A DNA stretch of 64,000 nt from Spongiibacter nanhainus (GCF_016132545.1 NZ_CP066167.1:3222001-3286000); one strand, 5' to 3'; positions 46,818 through 57,937 are shown, numbered from the stretch's first letter. Numbers and translations are program-made. The notes: generated by a model from the letters alone, not told the origin.

Positions 46818-47567
46818 CTATCGCGGACAGCTGCAAACGGGACACTGTGGATCGGGCGACAGGCCCAGGGTGCGAAACTCCATGGCAAAGGCATCGATAA
46901 TCAGCAGCCGGCCACACAGTAAGTCGCCAGCCCCGGTCAGGCACTTTAGCGCCTCGGTAGCCTGAAGGCTGCCCACCATCCCCACCAGTGGCGATAGCAC
47001 GCCACTCTCGGAGCAATTCAGCGCGGCATCGTCGCCATCGTGGTAGAGGCAGCGATAGCAGGGGCTATCCTCGCGCCGGAAGTCATAAACCGATAGCTGC
47101 CCCTCCCCGCGAATTGCAGCGCCGGACACCAGCGGCACCCCGGCGCGGTAGCAGGCCTCGTTGAGGGCAAAGCGGGTAGCAAAGTTATCGCTGGCATCCA
47201 CCACCACATCTACCGCCGCCACAGCGCTGCCCAGCGAGTCCCCTTCCAGCCGCCGCGGGTAACGACGCAGGCGAATATCCGGGTTGAGTTGGCGGGCAGT
47301 GTCGGCGGCGGAGTCCACCTTGGGGCGGCCAATATCACTGTCGCCGTGGGCAATTTGCCGTTGCAGGTTGCTGAGGTCGACCAGGTCATCGTCGGCCAGA
47401 TGGAGTTCACCCACCCCCGCTGCAGCCAGGTACATTGCCACTGGGCAACCCAAGCCCCCGAGCCCAACAACCAATACCTTGCCGGCCAGCAAGGCCTGCT
47501 GGCCGCCGACGTCGATCTCAGGCAGCAAAATATGACGGCTGTAACGCAGTAATTGTTGATCATCCAT
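46818..47567 (-). CDS. moeB: MoeB/ThiF-family adenylyltransferase
   Basis: Activates the C-terminal glycine of a small sulfur carrier (MoaD, possibly ThiS) by adenylation, for molybdopterin or thiamine synthesis. 249 residues. Starts RYSRHILLPEIDVGGQQAL; nucleotide-binding VLVVGLGGLGCPVAMYLA; catalytic stretch VDASDNFATRFALNEAC; zinc ligands CYRCLY and CPVC. It overlaps prmC by eight bases in the hemA-prfA-prmC-moeB cluster known from E. coli relatives and Pseudomonas. Confidence 0.92.
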   Translation of the reverse strand: MDDQQLLRYSRHILLPEIDVGGQQALLAGKVLVVGLGGLGCPVAMYLAAAGVGELHLADDDLVDLSNLQRQIAHGDSDIGRPKVDSAADTARQLNPDIRLRRYPRRLEGDSLGSAVAAVDVVVDASDNFATRFALNEACYRAGVPLVSGAAIRGEGQLSVYDFRREDSPCYRCLYHDGDDAALNCSESGVLSPLVGMVGSLQATEALKCLTGAGDLLCGRLLIIDAFAMEFRTLGLSPDPQCPVCSCPR

Positions 47568-48420
47568 TGCGCGGCTGCTCCGACTCTGCGGGCCATTGGC
47601 CCCAGCTCATTCGTTGATTGCCACCGTAATCGTCGCCGCTGGCCACCGCAAGGTAACCCCGCTGCGTCAGCAACTCACGCACCGCCGAGCCCTGTTCAAA
47701 ACCGTGTTCCAGCAGCAGCCAGCCGCCGGGAAGTAAATAGTCGGGCGCGGTATCGATAATGTGCTGCAGATCGGCCAGGCCGTTTTGCTGGGCGACTAAG
47801 GCCGAGCTGGGTTCAAAACGCAGATCGCCCTGGCCGAGGTGAGGGTCGTCAGCGGCAATGTAAGGGGGGTTACTGACGATCAGCGCAAAGCGCTGGGCCG
47901 TCAGTCCATCAAACCAGTTGGCTTGCAGAAACGCGACGTTGGCAATGGCCAGTTGCTGAGCATTGGCCTGGGCCAGCGCCACCGCCGCCGGCTTTACATC
48001 GCTGCCTGTCACTCGCCAATGGGGACGTTCACTGGCCAGGGCCAGGGCAATGGCCCCGGTACCGGTGCCCAAGTCCAGCACCCGATGAGCGGGTTCAGCA
48101 TCCACTAGCAACAGAGCTTGCTCTACCACGCACTCGGTGTCGGGACGGGGAATCAGTGTATCGGCAGAAACCTGCAAAGATAGCGACCAGAACTCCCGGT
48201 AACCCAGCAAGTAGGCAACCGGCTCGCCCCGTTGACGCCGCTCCATTAGCGCCCGAAATTGCTCACCCTGGGTTTCGGACAGTGTTTTCTCCGGCCAGGT
48301 GTAAAGATAACTGCGGGGCTGTTGCAGGCAATGACAGAGCAATAGCGCGGTATCCAGCTGGGCTGAGTCGCTTTCCGTCAGCGCGGTGTGGCTGCGCAGA
48401 GCCTCGGCGATGGTGAGCAC
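47560..48420 (-). CDS. prmC: Peptide chain release factor N5-glutamine methyltransferase
   Basis: Methylates the glutamine of the GGQ motif of release factors RF1 and RF2. 286 residues from a GTG at 48420, one base after the prfA stop; an upstream ATG at 48510 lies inside prfA. Seen: N-terminal domain, the S-adenosylmethionine motif VLDLGTGTGAIALALA, and the substrate-binding NPPY in LIVSNPPYIAADDPHLG. It sits beside its target gene prfA. Confidence 0.93.
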   Translation of the reverse strand: MLTIAEALRSHTALTESDSAQLDTALLLCHCLQQPRSYLYTWPEKTLSETQGEQFRALMERRQRGEPVAYLLGYREFWSLSLQVSADTLIPRPDTECVVEQALLLVDAEPAHRVLDLGTGTGAIALALASERPHWRVTGSDVKPAAVALAQANAQQLAIANVAFLQANWFDGLTAQRFALIVSNPPYIAADDPHLGQGDLRFEPSSALVAQQNGLADLQHIIDTAPDYLLPGGWLLLEHGFEQGSAVRELLTQRGYLAVASGDDYGGNQRMSWGQWPAESEQPRNG

Positions 48421-48421
48421 A

Positions 48422-49504
48422 TCAATCCGCCAATGCCGCCAGCAGGTCTGCCTGGTATTCCTGACGCAGGGGGCCAACCACCTGGTCGACGTCGCCCTGC
48501 ACAAACTCATCCAGCTTATAGAGCGTCAGGTTAATACGGTGATCAGTCACCCGCCCCTGAGGGAAGTTATAGGTGCGAATACGTTCAGAGCGGTCACCAC
48601 TGCCCACCAGGTTGCGGCGCTGATCGGCCTGGGCCTGCTGTTGCTGGCTGACCTGCGCGTCATTGAGCTTGGCCGCCAGCAGCGACATGGCCCGGGCGCG
48701 GTTTTTGTGTTGGGAGCGCTCATCCTGGCACTCCACCACTACCCCTGTGGGCAAGTGGGTAATACGGATCGCCGAGTCGGTTTTGTTAACGTGCTGACCA
48801 CCGGCACCACTGGCACGGAAGGTATCGATGCGCAGATCCGCCTTGTTGATCTCCACCTCATCCTGCTCGTCGGGCTCGGGCATGACCGCCACAGTACAGG
48901 CTGAGGTGTGAATGCGGCCCTGGGATTCGGTTTCCGGCACCCGTTGCACCCGGTGGGCACCGGACTCAAACTTGAGATGACCGTAGACCTCGTTGCCAGC
49001 CACCCGGCTAATCACTTCTTTATAGCCACCGTGCTCACCGGGGCGCTCACTGAGGATTTCCACCTTCCAGCCCTTGTTTTCGGCATAGCGGCTGTACATG
49101 CGGAACAGGTCACCGGCGAAGATCGCCGCTTCGTCGCCACCGGTGCCGGCGCGGATCTCCAGAAACACGTTGTGGGAGTCGTTGGGGTCCCGGGGCAACA
49201 ACAAGACCTGAAGTTCGGCCTCCAGCTCTTCTATCTTCTGCTCGCCGTCGGCGACCTCCTCCTCTGCCATGGCGCGCATATCGGCATCGTCTTCCGACAG
49301 CATGGCCCGGGCTTCCTCAAGGTCTTCCTGTACCTGGCGGTAACGACCGTAGCTCTCCACCACCGGCTCGATTTCGGCGTATTCCTTGGACAGATTCCGA
49401 AAGCGATCCTGATCGGCAATGATGTCGGGATCACTGAGAAGCGCGCCGATTTCTTCGTAGCGGTCGAGCAGGTTGTCCAGTTTGCTGAGCAGGGAGGCCT
49501 TCAT
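48422..49504 (-). CDS. prfA: Peptide chain release factor 1
   Basis: Terminates translation at UAA and UAG. 360 residues, the normal length. The GGQ motif is in [18 protein letters not shown]. The codon-recognition region is near [14 protein letters not shown], where the PxT-type anticodon segment lies ([12 protein letters not shown]). It is the middle of the hemA-prfA-prmC-moeB cluster, 77 bases after hemA. Confidence 0.96.
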   Translation of the reverse strand: MKASLLSKLDNLLDRYEEIGALLSDPDIIADQDRFRNLSKEYAEIEPVVESYGRYRQVQEDLEEARAMLSEDDADMRAMAEEEVADGEQKIEELEAELQVLLLPRDPNDSHNVFLEIRAGTGGDEAAIFAGDLFRMYSRYAENKGWKVEILSERPGEHGGYKEVISRVAGNEVYGHLKFESGAHRVQRVPETESQGRIHTSACTVAVMPEPDEQDEVEINKADLRIDTFRASGAGGQHVNKTDSAIRITHLPTGVVVECQDERSQHKNRARAMSLLAAKLNDAQVSQQQQAQADQRRNLVGSGDRSERIRTYNFPQGRVTDHRINLTLYKLDEFVQGDVDQVVGPLRQEYQADLLAALAD

Positions 49505-49581
49505 AGTATCCTAGGGTAGTCGTGTTCTAAGGTGTTATTGCAACGGGGTGTGGCAGTAGAGGGCGCAGAGTATACACCCCT

Positions 49582-50853
49582 TCAGCGGTCGTCGTCCTTG
49601 AGTTGAAACAGCTCCCGAGCCCAGTTGACCAAATCGCTGCGACCCTTGGCTCCCGCTTCTTTTATTTGTGTGGTGGGGCTATGCAGCAATTTATTGGTCA
49701 GCCCCTTGGCCAGCTGCTCCAACACCTTTTCGGCGGAATCGCCCCGGGACAATTGCCGCAGCGCCCGTTCTAGCTCAGCGTCGCGGAGCTGCTCAGCCAT
49801 GGCGCGGTACTCTTTAACAGTATCCACCGCGTCCAGCGATCGCAGCTGTGCTTCCCAGTCCACCACCGCATCGAGAATAATCTGGTCGGCCTTGCGGGCT
49901 TCATCCTGGCGGGTCCGTTTGTTCTGCTCGACAATTTCCCGCAGATCATCCACCGAATAGAGGTAGACGTCAGACAGATCGGCGACCTGGGGCTCAATAT
50001 CCCGGGGGACGGCAATATCCACCATCACCACCGGTCGATGCTTGCGCTTTTTAAGGGCGCTTTCCACCGCCCCCTTGCCCAGAATCGGTAGCTGGCTGGC
50101 CGTGGAGGCAACCACGATATCGGCATCGACCAGGTACTGGGGAATATCCGACAGCAGCACCGCTTCGGCCTGGAGCTGCTCGCCAAGCAGCCGGGCCCGC
50201 TCGAGGGTCCGGTTGGCGATAACAATACGTTTGATGCCTTTTTCACGGAGATGTAGCGCCACCAGCTCTATGGTTTCACCGGCGCCAATTAACAGCGCGG
50301 TGCACTGGCTAAGTTTGCTAAATACATGCTGGGTGAGATTGACCGCGGCATAGGCCACCGATACCGGATTTTCGCCAATCGCGGTGTCGGTGCGGACTTT
50401 TTTGGCCACCCCAAACACCTGGGAAAAAACCCGGTGCATCATGCGCTGGGCGGTACCGGCATCCACCGCCTGGGAAAAGGCAGACTTCATTTGGCCGAGG
50501 ATCTGCGGCTCACCCAACACCATGGAATCCAGGCCAGAGGCCACCTGCATCATGTGGTTAAGCGCTTCCCGCCCCTGATAGCAGTAGCTGCAGCTTTCCA
50601 GCTCGGCTTCATCTACATGGTGGTAGCTTGCCAGCCACTCTCGCAAAGCCTCGGCCATCTGCGACGCGTCGTCCTCTCCCACACCATAGATCTCGGTGCG
50701 ATTGCAGGTAGACAATATCGCCACTTCCGGCACACCGGCGCGGGTCACCGCATCCTGCAATGCCACGTGCATCTGCTCCGGCACGAAGGCAACGCGCTCT
50801 CGCAGTTCCAGCGGTGCGGAATTGTGGTTGATGCCAAATACGATTACGTTCAT
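49582..50853 (-). CDS. hemA: Glutamyl-tRNA reductase
   Basis: Reduces glutamyl-tRNA to glutamate-1-semialdehyde, committing glutamate to tetrapyrrole synthesis. 423 residues from the ATG at 50853 (MNVIVFGINHNSAPLELRE). The catalytic Cys is in ILSTCNRTEIYGV. The NADPH domain shows LLIGAGETIELVALHLREKG. A C-terminal helical dimerisation domain is present. An in-frame ATG at 50931 would add 26 unrelated residues. Divergent from the TPR-lolB-ispE genes, as in Pseudomonas. Confidence 0.95.
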   Translation of the reverse strand: MNVIVFGINHNSAPLELRERVAFVPEQMHVALQDAVTRAGVPEVAILSTCNRTEIYGVGEDDASQMAEALREWLASYHHVDEAELESCSYCYQGREALNHMMQVASGLDSMVLGEPQILGQMKSAFSQAVDAGTAQRMMHRVFSQVFGVAKKVRTDTAIGENPVSVAYAAVNLTQHVFSKLSQCTALLIGAGETIELVALHLREKGIKRIVIANRTLERARLLGEQLQAEAVLLSDIPQYLVDADIVVASTASQLPILGKGAVESALKKRKHRPVVMVDIAVPRDIEPQVADLSDVYLYSVDDLREIVEQNKRTRQDEARKADQIILDAVVDWEAQLRSLDAVDTVKEYRAMAEQLRDAELERALRQLSRGDSAEKVLEQLAKGLTNKLLHSPTTQIKEAGAKGRSDLVNWARELFQLKDDDR

Positions 50854-51104
50854 TGAACAGCAGAGCGCCTGACTGTGGTCGCAGCCTGGCGGCCGGTATT
50901 TAAGACCAACCAGGAAAATTCCGGATTCCAATTCACCATGGCCAGCAGCTCGCTGCTTTTGCTAAACGAGGCCAACGGTAAAAACTGGGCGAATTCTAGC
51001 AAGTTGCGTGCAAAAAGTGCATTTTCTGCGGCGCCAATCATTATCCGGCACCGCTCAAAAGTCATGTTAAGATGGCCCGATAGTGACTTGAATGACGGTA
51101 TCGA

Positions 51105-52835
51105 ATGCGCTTTTTTGCTGTTCTGCCAATCGTGGCTTCCCTGGTCCTGAGCGCCTGTGCAGCGCTCAACGACTCCGCCCCTCAATCTTCTGCCGACGCC
51201 CCCGCCTCCTACTCTGCCGCCAAGGCGGCGGCACCTGTACCCAGCCGCCCCTTTCCCGACGATGCCTTCAGCGACCTACTGGTCGCAGAGATGGCAATGC
51301 GGAATCAAGACCTGCAAACCGCGCTAGCTAAATACCAGCAGCAGGCCGACATCACCGGCGATACCGGTGTGATCGCCACCACGGCGCGCCTGGCTCAGTT
51401 TCTGCGGGACAATGAGACCACTGAGAAATACGCTCGGCAGTGGCTACAACGGGAACCGGACAACCCCGAAATCCACTTTGTGCTGGCCACCGCCCTGTCC
51501 CGGCAGCAAAAACCTCTGGCCGCTCTGCCCCATATGACTCGGGTGCTAGAACTGGGCGGCGATGCCAATTTTGCCGCACTGGCAGCGGCCGCATTGTCAC
51601 GCCCCGAGCAGCAGCTCGAGGACTTTCGCCTGCAGCTCGACGGCATCGCTAAGCGCTACCCCCACGACAACTCGGTGCGCATCGCACGGGCGCTGATCTT
51701 TCAATATCAACAACAAGAAGAAAAAGCCCTGAAACTGGTCCGCCAAGTGCTGGACGAGGATCCGGATAATGCCCACGCATTGTTGATCGAAACCCGCACC
51801 CTAAAACAGTTGGGGCGGGATGGCGAAGCGATCGACCGCATGAAGCATGCGGTGGACCAAAACCCCAGTAACAAACGGCTGCGTCACGACCTGGCCCGAT
51901 CTCTGGTCAAGACCGATCTCTACCAAGCCAAAGCCCAGTACGAGGTGCTCAGCCGGCAGTTTCCCGGCGACACCGACGTACTATTGGAACTGATGCTGGT
52001 CAACCGGGAGCTGGACCGTTTTGACGAGGCGGAAGAACAGTTGCGCCAGCTGATTGCCAGCGAAGATCAAAGCAGTCGCGCCCACTTTGTACTGGGCCGA
52101 CTCGCCGAGGAGGATCGCGACTGGCAGACAGCGCTTGAGCACTACCAAGCCGCCAGTTATGGCGAAGAGTTCGATCGCGCCGTCCGCCGTCTGGCAGCCC
52201 TGAGCGCCGCGGAGGAAAGCACTGATCGCGCTTTGGCGCGGCTGGCCGCACTGCGCGAGGACCTGCCCCAACATGCCGTCACGCTGTACCTGCTGGAGGC
52301 TGAGTTACTGCGCACATCTGCCCAGCCACAGCGCGGCTTTGACCTTTTAAGCGATGCCCTGGCAGAGCACCCCGACGATGAAGGACTGCGATACGCCCGT
52401 TCGCTGTTTGCGGAAAAGCTGGGCAATATCGAGGTTGTAGAGAACGATCTTCGCCACATTCTCAAACGCGATCCCAACAATGCCGCAGCCCTCAACGCAC
52501 TGGGCTATACCCTGGCCAACCTCACATCCCGGCTGGACGAAGCCGAGCAGTTGGTAAAACGCGCACTGCAACAGGAACCGGATGACCCGGCTATTATCGA
52601 CAGCTACGGCTGGATACTGCTGCTCAAAGGGCAAGTCGAAGAGGCGGTGACGTGGCTGGAAAAGGCCTTTGCTCAGACCCAGGATCACGAAATTGCCGCC
52701 CACCTGGGAGAGGCACTGTGGCAAGCGGGCGATCAACAGCGCGCCAAATCCGTGTGGAAGCAGGGCCTGGAACACACCCCCAACAGCCCGATCATCTACG
52801 ACACCCTGCGCCGATTGAAGTTGATGAATGACTAG
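51105..52835 (+). CDS. TPR-repeat lipoprotein
   Basis: Exported protein of 576 residues. Lipobox LVLSACAAL gives a likely lipidated Cys at about residue 18. The rest is nearly all helical, with many tetratricopeptide-like units, for example DPNNAAALNALGYTLANLTS and EPDDPAIIDSYGWILLLKG. It matches the conserved TPR protein encoded before lolB in Pseudomonas. It overlaps lolB by eight bases. A scaffold role in the envelope is inferred. Confidence 0.85.
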   Translation: MRFFAVLPIVASLVLSACAALNDSAPQSSADAPASYSAAKAAAPVPSRPFPDDAFSDLLVAEMAMRNQDLQTALAKYQQQADITGDTGVIATTARLAQFLRDNETTEKYARQWLQREPDNPEIHFVLATALSRQQKPLAALPHMTRVLELGGDANFAALAAAALSRPEQQLEDFRLQLDGIAKRYPHDNSVRIARALIFQYQQQEEKALKLVRQVLDEDPDNAHALLIETRTLKQLGRDGEAIDRMKHAVDQNPSNKRLRHDLARSLVKTDLYQAKAQYEVLSRQFPGDTDVLLELMLVNRELDRFDEAEEQLRQLIASEDQSSRAHFVLGRLAEEDRDWQTALEHYQAASYGEEFDRAVRRLAALSAAEESTDRALARLAALREDLPQHAVTLYLLEAELLRTSAQPQRGFDLLSDALAEHPDDEGLRYARSLFAEKLGNIEVVENDLRHILKRDPNNAAALNALGYTLANLTSRLDEAEQLVKRALQQEPDDPAIIDSYGWILLLKGQVEEAVTWLEKAFAQTQDHEIAAHLGEALWQAGDQQRAKSVWKQGLEHTPNSPIIYDTLRRLKLMND

Positions 52836-53385
52836 ATCCACCCTTGCCGCCATTCTTGCAGCGCTCCTGGTCAGCGCCTGCGCCACCATTCCCCCCAGCA
52901 CCGGCAAAGACTACTGGCGCATGCAGGGCAAAATCGGTGTGTGGTACAAGGACCAGCGCGAAAGCGGCACCCTCGACTGGAATCAGTGTGGTTCCCGCTA
53001 CTTTGCCATAGCCCTGCGGGGGCCGGCCGGCATTGGCGGCATCGATATACGCTACGGACCCGACGGCGCGACGCTGGAGCAAGGCGGCGAAGAGCAGCGC
53101 GCCCCCGACGCTGAAACACTGGCGGCACGCAGTGGTTGGCCCATTCCGGTGGACTCTCTGCGTTACTGGTTGCGGGGGCGCGCCAATCCCGGCTTTCCTC
53201 AACAAAGCCAATTGTCCCCCGAGGGCAAACTGGAGTTGCTGCAACAGAGCGGTTGGCGCATCCAGTACAGCGACTACGCCGAGAACTCAGGCCTGCCAAC
53301 CCGCCTGGAAGCCCGGCGCGACTCAAAGCGGATAAAAATCATCGTCTGGGAGTGGAGCTCAGAAGCCAACTGCCATCATGACTGA
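52828..53385 (+). CDS. lolB: Outer membrane lipoprotein insertion protein LolB
   Basis: Receives lipoproteins from LolA and inserts them in the outer membrane. 185 residues with lipobox LLVSACATI. The start of the mature part (YWRMQGKIGVWYKDQRESG) and the following GTLDWNQ and LRGPAGIGG match LolB. It overlaps the TPR gene and ispE by eight bases each, so the three are translated together. Confidence 0.9.
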   Translation: MTRSTLAAILAALLVSACATIPPSTGKDYWRMQGKIGVWYKDQRESGTLDWNQCGSRYFAIALRGPAGIGGIDIRYGPDGATLEQGGEEQRAPDAETLAARSGWPIPVDSLRYWLRGRANPGFPQQSQLSPEGKLELLQQSGWRIQYSDYAENSGLPTRLEARRDSKRIKIIVWEWSSEANCHHD

Positions 53386-54241
53386 TTTTTCGACAAGCGC
53401 CGACACCTTGGTGGTGCCCTGCCCGGCGAAGATTAATCTCTTCCTTCATATATTGGGTCGTCTGCCCAATGGCTACCATCAATTACAGACGGTTTTCCAA
53501 CTCTTGGATTACGGCGACACGCTCACGGTGCGCCAACGCCAGGATAGTCAACTGACCCTGAGCCCCGATCTGGCTGATGTCGACAACAAGGACAATCTAG
53601 TACTCCGCGCTGCCATAGCTCTGCGTCGGTTCGCCGGCTACCAGGGGGGCGCCGACCTGTATTTGGAAAAACGCCTGCCGATAGGTGGCGGTATTGGCGG
53701 CGGTAGTTCAGACGCCGCCAGCACCCTGCTCGCCCTCAACCAGTTGTGGCAGCTCAATTTGTCGCTGGACACCCTGGCTTCCATAGGCCAACAACTGGGG
53801 GCCGATGTGCCGGTCTTTGTGCATGGCGCCACCGCCTGGGCCGAGGGCACCGGTGAGAAACTCACTCCACTTTCTATACCCTCTAAGTGGTATCTGGTAC
53901 TGCGCCCCAATTGCTTTGTCTCCACTGGGGAAATTTTTTCCCATCAACAATTGACACGTCAGGACGCACCCATCAAAATAGCGGCCTTTCTTGAGGGGGG
54001 TACGGGAAATAGCTGCCAACCATTGGTTCGCAAGCTCTATCCCGAAGTCGATAAGGCCTTGATTTGGCTCGACAAATTCTCACCCGCGATGCTGACTGGC
54101 ACCGGATCATGTGTGTTCGCCAGCTTCGACAACGAAGACGCGGCCCGCGCTGTCTTAGCCCAACGCCCCGAGGGGACAGAGGGTTTTGTGGCCAGAGGAG
54201 TTGACCTTTCTCCTGCTCACACAGCACTGGGCATCGCCTGA
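53378..54241 (+). CDS. ispE: 4-diphosphocytidyl-2-C-methyl-D-erythritol kinase
   Basis: GHMP kinase of the non-mevalonate isoprenoid pathway, 287 residues. N-terminal [20 protein letters not shown] contains the catalytic Lys; the ATP loop is [20 protein letters not shown]; the C-terminal GHMP motif is [12 protein letters not shown]. It follows lolB and precedes tRNA-Gln and prs, the common order in gammaproteobacteria. Confidence 0.95.
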   Translation: MTDFSTSADTLVVPCPAKINLFLHILGRLPNGYHQLQTVFQLLDYGDTLTVRQRQDSQLTLSPDLADVDNKDNLVLRAAIALRRFAGYQGGADLYLEKRLPIGGGIGGGSSDAASTLLALNQLWQLNLSLDTLASIGQQLGADVPVFVHGATAWAEGTGEKLTPLSIPSKWYLVLRPNCFVSTGEIFSHQQLTRQDAPIKIAAFLEGGTGNSCQPLVRKLYPEVDKALIWLDKFSPAMLTGTGSCVFASFDNEDAARAVLAQRPEGTEGFVARGVDLSPAHTALGIA

Positions 54242-54262
54242 ACAGATTTGAAAAGTTACCAC

Positions 54263-54337
54263 TGGGGTGTCGCCAAGCGGCAAGGCACTGGGTTTTGATC
54301 CCAGCATTCAGAGGTTCGAATCCTCTCACCCCAGCCA
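54263..54337 (+). tRNA. tRNA-Gln (TTG)
   Basis: A full cloverleaf of 75 bases. The acceptor stem TGGGGTG pairs with CACCCCA, the anticodon stem CTGGG/CCCAG encloses the loop TTTTGAT with anticodon TTG, the T arm is GAGGTTCGAATCCTC, and CCA is encoded. It lies 21 bases after ispE and before prs. Confidence 0.95.
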
Positions 54338-54486
54338 TTTTTCGCGAGGCCAGAAACGGCCGCGCAAACGGGTCCCGAAGTCGGCAGCCAAGCCCAGTGG
54401 CGCTGCCACCTTTAACAGGCCCAAGGCCTAAAAATAGGCCACAAGTCATCGATACCCCGCATTCACAGCCCGACAGGACCCCGACC

Positions 54487-55431
54487 ATGCACAACATGAT
54501 GGTCTTCACCGGCAATGCCAACCCCGAATTGTCCACTAAGGTGGCCAAGAATCTGAACCTACCGCTGGGCGACGCCACGGTCAGCCAATTCAGTGACGGC
54601 GAGGTGTTTGTCGAGATCAACGATAACGTCCGCGGTGCGGATGTGTTTATCATCCAGCCGACCTGCGCCCCCACCAACGACAACATCATGGAATTGGTGG
54701 TCATGGCTGACGCCATGCGCCGGGCCTCAGCCGGCCGCATCACCGCCGTTGTCCCCTATTTTGGCTACGCACGTCAGGATCGCCGGGTGCGCTCCCAGCG
54801 GGTGCCGATTTCTGCCAAGGTTGTGGCCGACATTATGAGCGGCGTCGGGATCGACCGGGTACTGACCGTAGACCTCCACGCCGAGCAGATTCAGGGCTTC
54901 TTTGATGTACCGGTAGACAATGTCTACGGCTCGCCAATTTTGCTGGACGACATCAGCCGCCAGCAGTACGACAACCAAATGGTAGTGTCCCCCGACATCG
55001 GCGGCGTAGTCCGGGCCCGCGCGGTAGCCAAACAACTCAACGACGCCGACCTGGCTATTATCGACAAACGCCGCCCCAAAGCAGGCGTTGCGCAGGTCAT
55101 GCACATCATCGGCGAAGTGGAAGGTAAAACCTGTATTCTGGTGGACGACATGGTGGATACCGCCGGCACACTGTGCAAGGCCGCCGGCGCGCTGAAGGCC
55201 AATGGCGCAGCAAAAGTTGTCGCTTACTGTACACATCCTGTATTATCCGGGCCCGCCGTTGACAACATCAACGCTTCTGAGCTGGACGAGCTGGTGGTGA
55301 CTGACACCATTCCGCTGTCCGAAGCCGCGAGTCAATGTGCACGAATTCGACAGCTCACGCTGTCTAACCTGCTGGCCGAGTCGATTCGACGGGTCAGCAA
55401 TGAAGAGTCGATCAGCGCCCTGTTCCGGTAA
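54487..55431 (+). CDS. prs: Ribose-phosphate pyrophosphokinase
   Basis: Makes PRPP from ribose 5-phosphate and ATP for nucleotide, histidine and tryptophan synthesis. 314 residues from the ATG at 54487, with AGGA ahead. Seen: [20 protein letters not shown], the ATP loop [20 protein letters not shown], the metal/PRPP-loop [18 protein letters not shown], and [17 protein letters not shown]. Upstream in-frame starts run through the tRNA gene. A terminator follows before rplY. Confidence 0.96.
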   Translation: MHNMMVFTGNANPELSTKVAKNLNLPLGDATVSQFSDGEVFVEINDNVRGADVFIIQPTCAPTNDNIMELVVMADAMRRASAGRITAVVPYFGYARQDRRVRSQRVPISAKVVADIMSGVGIDRVLTVDLHAEQIQGFFDVPVDNVYGSPILLDDISRQQYDNQMVVSPDIGGVVRARAVAKQLNDADLAIIDKRRPKAGVAQVMHIIGEVEGKTCILVDDMVDTAGTLCKAAGALKANGAAKVVAYCTHPVLSGPAVDNINASELDELVVTDTIPLSEAASQCARIRQLTLSNLLAESIRRVSNEESISALFR

Positions 55432-55467
55432 TACTTACCTGCACAAATAGGCTAATCGATAACTGTA

Positions 55468-55500
55468 CCGCCAAACTGGTCGCAAGTTTGGCGGTTTTTT
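55468..55500 (+). terminator. Rho-independent terminator after prs
   Basis: A perfect 10-base-pair stem (55468-55477 with 55485-55494) is followed by six T. It separates prs from rplY, though read-through is possible. Confidence 0.92.
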
Positions 55501-55520
55501 CGCTTATATAGGAGACAATC

Positions 55521-56174
55521 ATGTCCAGCGAATATACTGTCAGCGCCAAAGCGCGTACTGACGTGGGGAAAGGTGCGAGCCGCCGCCTGCGTCGTGAAGC
55601 TGCCGAAGTTCCCGGCATCGTTTACGGTGGTAACAAAGAGCCACAGATGATCAGCATCCCCCACAAGGATCTGACCTGGTTCCTCAGTGACGAGGCTTTC
55701 TTTTCCTCAGTGCTGAACCTGGAAATCGATGGCAAAGGTGAGTCCGTGGTCATCAAGGACCTGCACCGCCACCCCGCTAAAAACCAGCTGCTGCACGCCG
55801 ACTTCATGCGGGTCAGCGCCGATACCAAGATCACTCTGCACGTGCCCCTGCACTTCCTAAACGAGGAAGCCTGTGTGGGCGTGAAAATGCAGGGCGGCAA
55901 GATCACCCACGCCATGACTGAAGTGGAAGTAGCCTGTCTGCCAAAAGATCTGCCCGAGTACATTGAAGTGGATATGCTGGACGTCGAAGTTGGCACCATC
56001 CTGCACATCTCGGACCTCAAACTACCCGAAGGCGTCGAAAGCACTGCGCTGCAGCTCGGTGAAGACCACGACCAGGCAATCTGCTCCGTGCAAACTCCCC
56101 GTGGCGGCTCCTCCGATGACGACGAGGCAGAAACCAGCGAAGACGGTGACAGCGGCGACGCCGAAGAGTCCTAA
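55521..56174 (+). CDS. rplY: 50S ribosomal protein L25 (long form, CTC family)
   Basis: Binds 5S rRNA. 217 residues: an N-terminal L25 domain ([22 protein letters not shown]) and a C-terminal TL5-type domain absent from the short E. coli protein. The end is an acidic low-complexity tail (about 195-217, Asp/Glu/Ser-rich). AGGAG lies six to eight bases ahead of the ATG. The order prs-rplY-pth-ychF is conserved. Confidence 0.94.
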   Translation: MSSEYTVSAKARTDVGKGASRRLRREAAEVPGIVYGGNKEPQMISIPHKDLTWFLSDEAFFSSVLNLEIDGKGESVVIKDLHRHPAKNQLLHADFMRVSADTKITLHVPLHFLNEEACVGVKMQGGKITHAMTEVEVACLPKDLPEYIEVDMLDVEVGTILHISDLKLPEGVESTALQLGEDHDQAICSVQTPRGGSSDDDEAETSEDGDSGDAEES

Positions 56175-56194
56175 ACCCAGCAGCAGGCGCCACA

Positions 56195-56812
56195 TTGGAT
56201 ACGATCAAACTGATAGTCGGCCTGGCCAATCCGGGCCCGCAGTATCAGGAGACACGTCACAATGCCGGCGCCTGGCTGGTATCCGAGCTGGCTCGCCAAC
56301 AAGGCGAGTCACTCACTCCCGAGTCGCGCTTTTTTGGCGACACGGCACGCATATTCCTCAATGGCCAGGACATTCGCCTTCTAATCCCCGCGACCTTTAT
56401 GAACCGCAGCGGACAGGCTATCTCTGCTCTTGCAAATTTTTACAAGATTTCCCCCGCTTCAATCCTGGTGGTTCACGACGAGCTAGACCTGCCTCCCGGT
56501 GTTGCCCGTTTTAAAAAAGGCGGCGGTCACGGTGGCCACAATGGCCTGCGGGACACCATCAGCAAACTCGGTAATGACGCCGGCTTTTACCGCCTGCGGG
56601 TGGGCATTGGTCACCCAGGCAGCGCCGCACAAGTTACCGGCTACGTGCTGGGCAAACCCAGCCCCGAGGATCGTCGGGCCATCGATGATGTCATTGACGA
56701 AGCACTCCGCGCCCTGCCCACCGCCGCCAGCGGCGACTGGCCCCGGGCCATGAACCAACTGCACAGCTATCAGTCAGCCAACAGCGCGGCTGCGGACAAA
56801 AAAGGGTACTAG
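56195..56812 (+). CDS. pth: Peptidyl-tRNA hydrolase
   Basis: Releases tRNA from stalled peptidyl-tRNA. 205 residues. It starts at a TTG ([18 protein letters not shown]), the only codon that gives the family N-terminus. The catalytic His is in [11 protein letters not shown]. Also seen: [37 protein letters not shown]-type stretch and RVGIGHPG. The use of TTG and a weak ribosome binding site suggest low expression. Confidence 0.94.
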   Translation: MDTIKLIVGLANPGPQYQETRHNAGAWLVSELARQQGESLTPESRFFGDTARIFLNGQDIRLLIPATFMNRSGQAISALANFYKISPASILVVHDELDLPPGVARFKKGGGHGGHNGLRDTISKLGNDAGFYRLRVGIGHPGSAAQVTGYVLGKPSPEDRRAIDDVIDEALRALPTAASGDWPRAMNQLHSYQSANSAAADKKGY

Positions 56813-56816
56813 AGAT

Positions 56817-57908
56817 ATGGGTTTCAATTGTGGCATCGTCGGCCTGCCCAACGTCGGCAAATCAACGTTGTTCAACGCACTGACCGAAGCCGGTATCGAC
56901 GCAGAAAACTTCCCCTTCTGCACCATTGAACCTAATGCCGGCATCGTGCCGGTACCCGACCTGCGCCTTAAAGCCCTGGCAGACATCGTCTCCCCGGAGA
57001 AGGTCATCCCCGCCACCATGGAGTTCGTCGACATCGCCGGACTGGTGGCAGGCGCCTCCAAAGGCGAAGGGCTGGGCAACAAATTCCTGGCCAATATCCG
57101 CGAAACCGACGCTATCGCTCACGTGGTTCGCTGCTTTGACAACGACAACGTGATCCACGTGGCCAATAAAGTCGACCCAGTGGCCGATATCGACGTTATC
57201 AATACCGAGCTGGCCCTCGCCGATCTGGAAAGCGTGGAAAAGCAACTACAAAAAGTCACCCGCACCGCCAAGAGTGGCGATAAAGAGGCCATTGCCGCCA
57301 AAGCCCTGCTGGAGAAACTGCAATCGCATCTGGATAGCGGCTCACCGCTGCGCTCATTGGCTCTGAGTGAAGACGAACAACGCCAAGTCTCACAGCTGCA
57401 ACTGCTTACCACCAAGCCCACCATGTACATTGCCAACGTCAACGAAGACGGCTTTGACAACAACCCCCACCTGGACGCCGTGCGCGCCATCGCCGAGGGC
57501 GAAAATGCCATTGTGGTGCCGATCTGCAATAAGTTGGAAGCCGAAATCGCCGAGCTGGAAGACGAAGAAAAAGATGAATTCCTGGCCGAACTGGGCATGG
57601 AAGAAGCAGGGCTGGATAAAGTGATTCGCGCCGGCTACGACCTGCTGGGCCTGCACACCTACTTCACTGCAGGCGTCAAAGAAGTCCGCGCCTGGACGAT
57701 TCCTCTGGGCGCCACCGCCCCGCAAGCAGCTGGAAAAATTCACACCGATTTTGAAAAAGGCTTCATTCGCGCCGAAGTCATTGGCTACGACGACTTCATT
57801 GCCTACAAAGGCGAGCAAGGCGCCAAAGATGCCGGCAAATGGCGACTGGAAGGCAAAGACTACATCGTCAAAGATGGCGACGTGGTGCACTTCCGCTTCA
57901 ACGTCTAA
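56817..57908 (+). CDS. ychF: Redox-regulated ATPase YchF
   Basis: Obg-like P-loop ATPase of 363 residues linked to ribosomes and stress. The nucleotide motif is [17 protein letters not shown] at the N-terminus, followed by [20 protein letters not shown] and the NKVDP-type loop. The C-terminal TGS domain ends in [15 protein letters not shown]. It starts four bases after pth, so the two are probably co-transcribed. Confidence 0.96.
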   Translation: MGFNCGIVGLPNVGKSTLFNALTEAGIDAENFPFCTIEPNAGIVPVPDLRLKALADIVSPEKVIPATMEFVDIAGLVAGASKGEGLGNKFLANIRETDAIAHVVRCFDNDNVIHVANKVDPVADIDVINTELALADLESVEKQLQKVTRTAKSGDKEAIAAKALLEKLQSHLDSGSPLRSLALSEDEQRQVSQLQLLTTKPTMYIANVNEDGFDNNPHLDAVRAIAEGENAIVVPICNKLEAEIAELEDEEKDEFLAELGMEEAGLDKVIRAGYDLLGLHTYFTAGVKEVRAWTIPLGATAPQAAGKIHTDFEKGFIRAEVIGYDDFIAYKGEQGAKDAGKWRLEGKDYIVKDGDVVHFRFNV

Positions 57909-57937
57909 GTGCCCCGCCCAGGCGCCTGGCCAGAGAC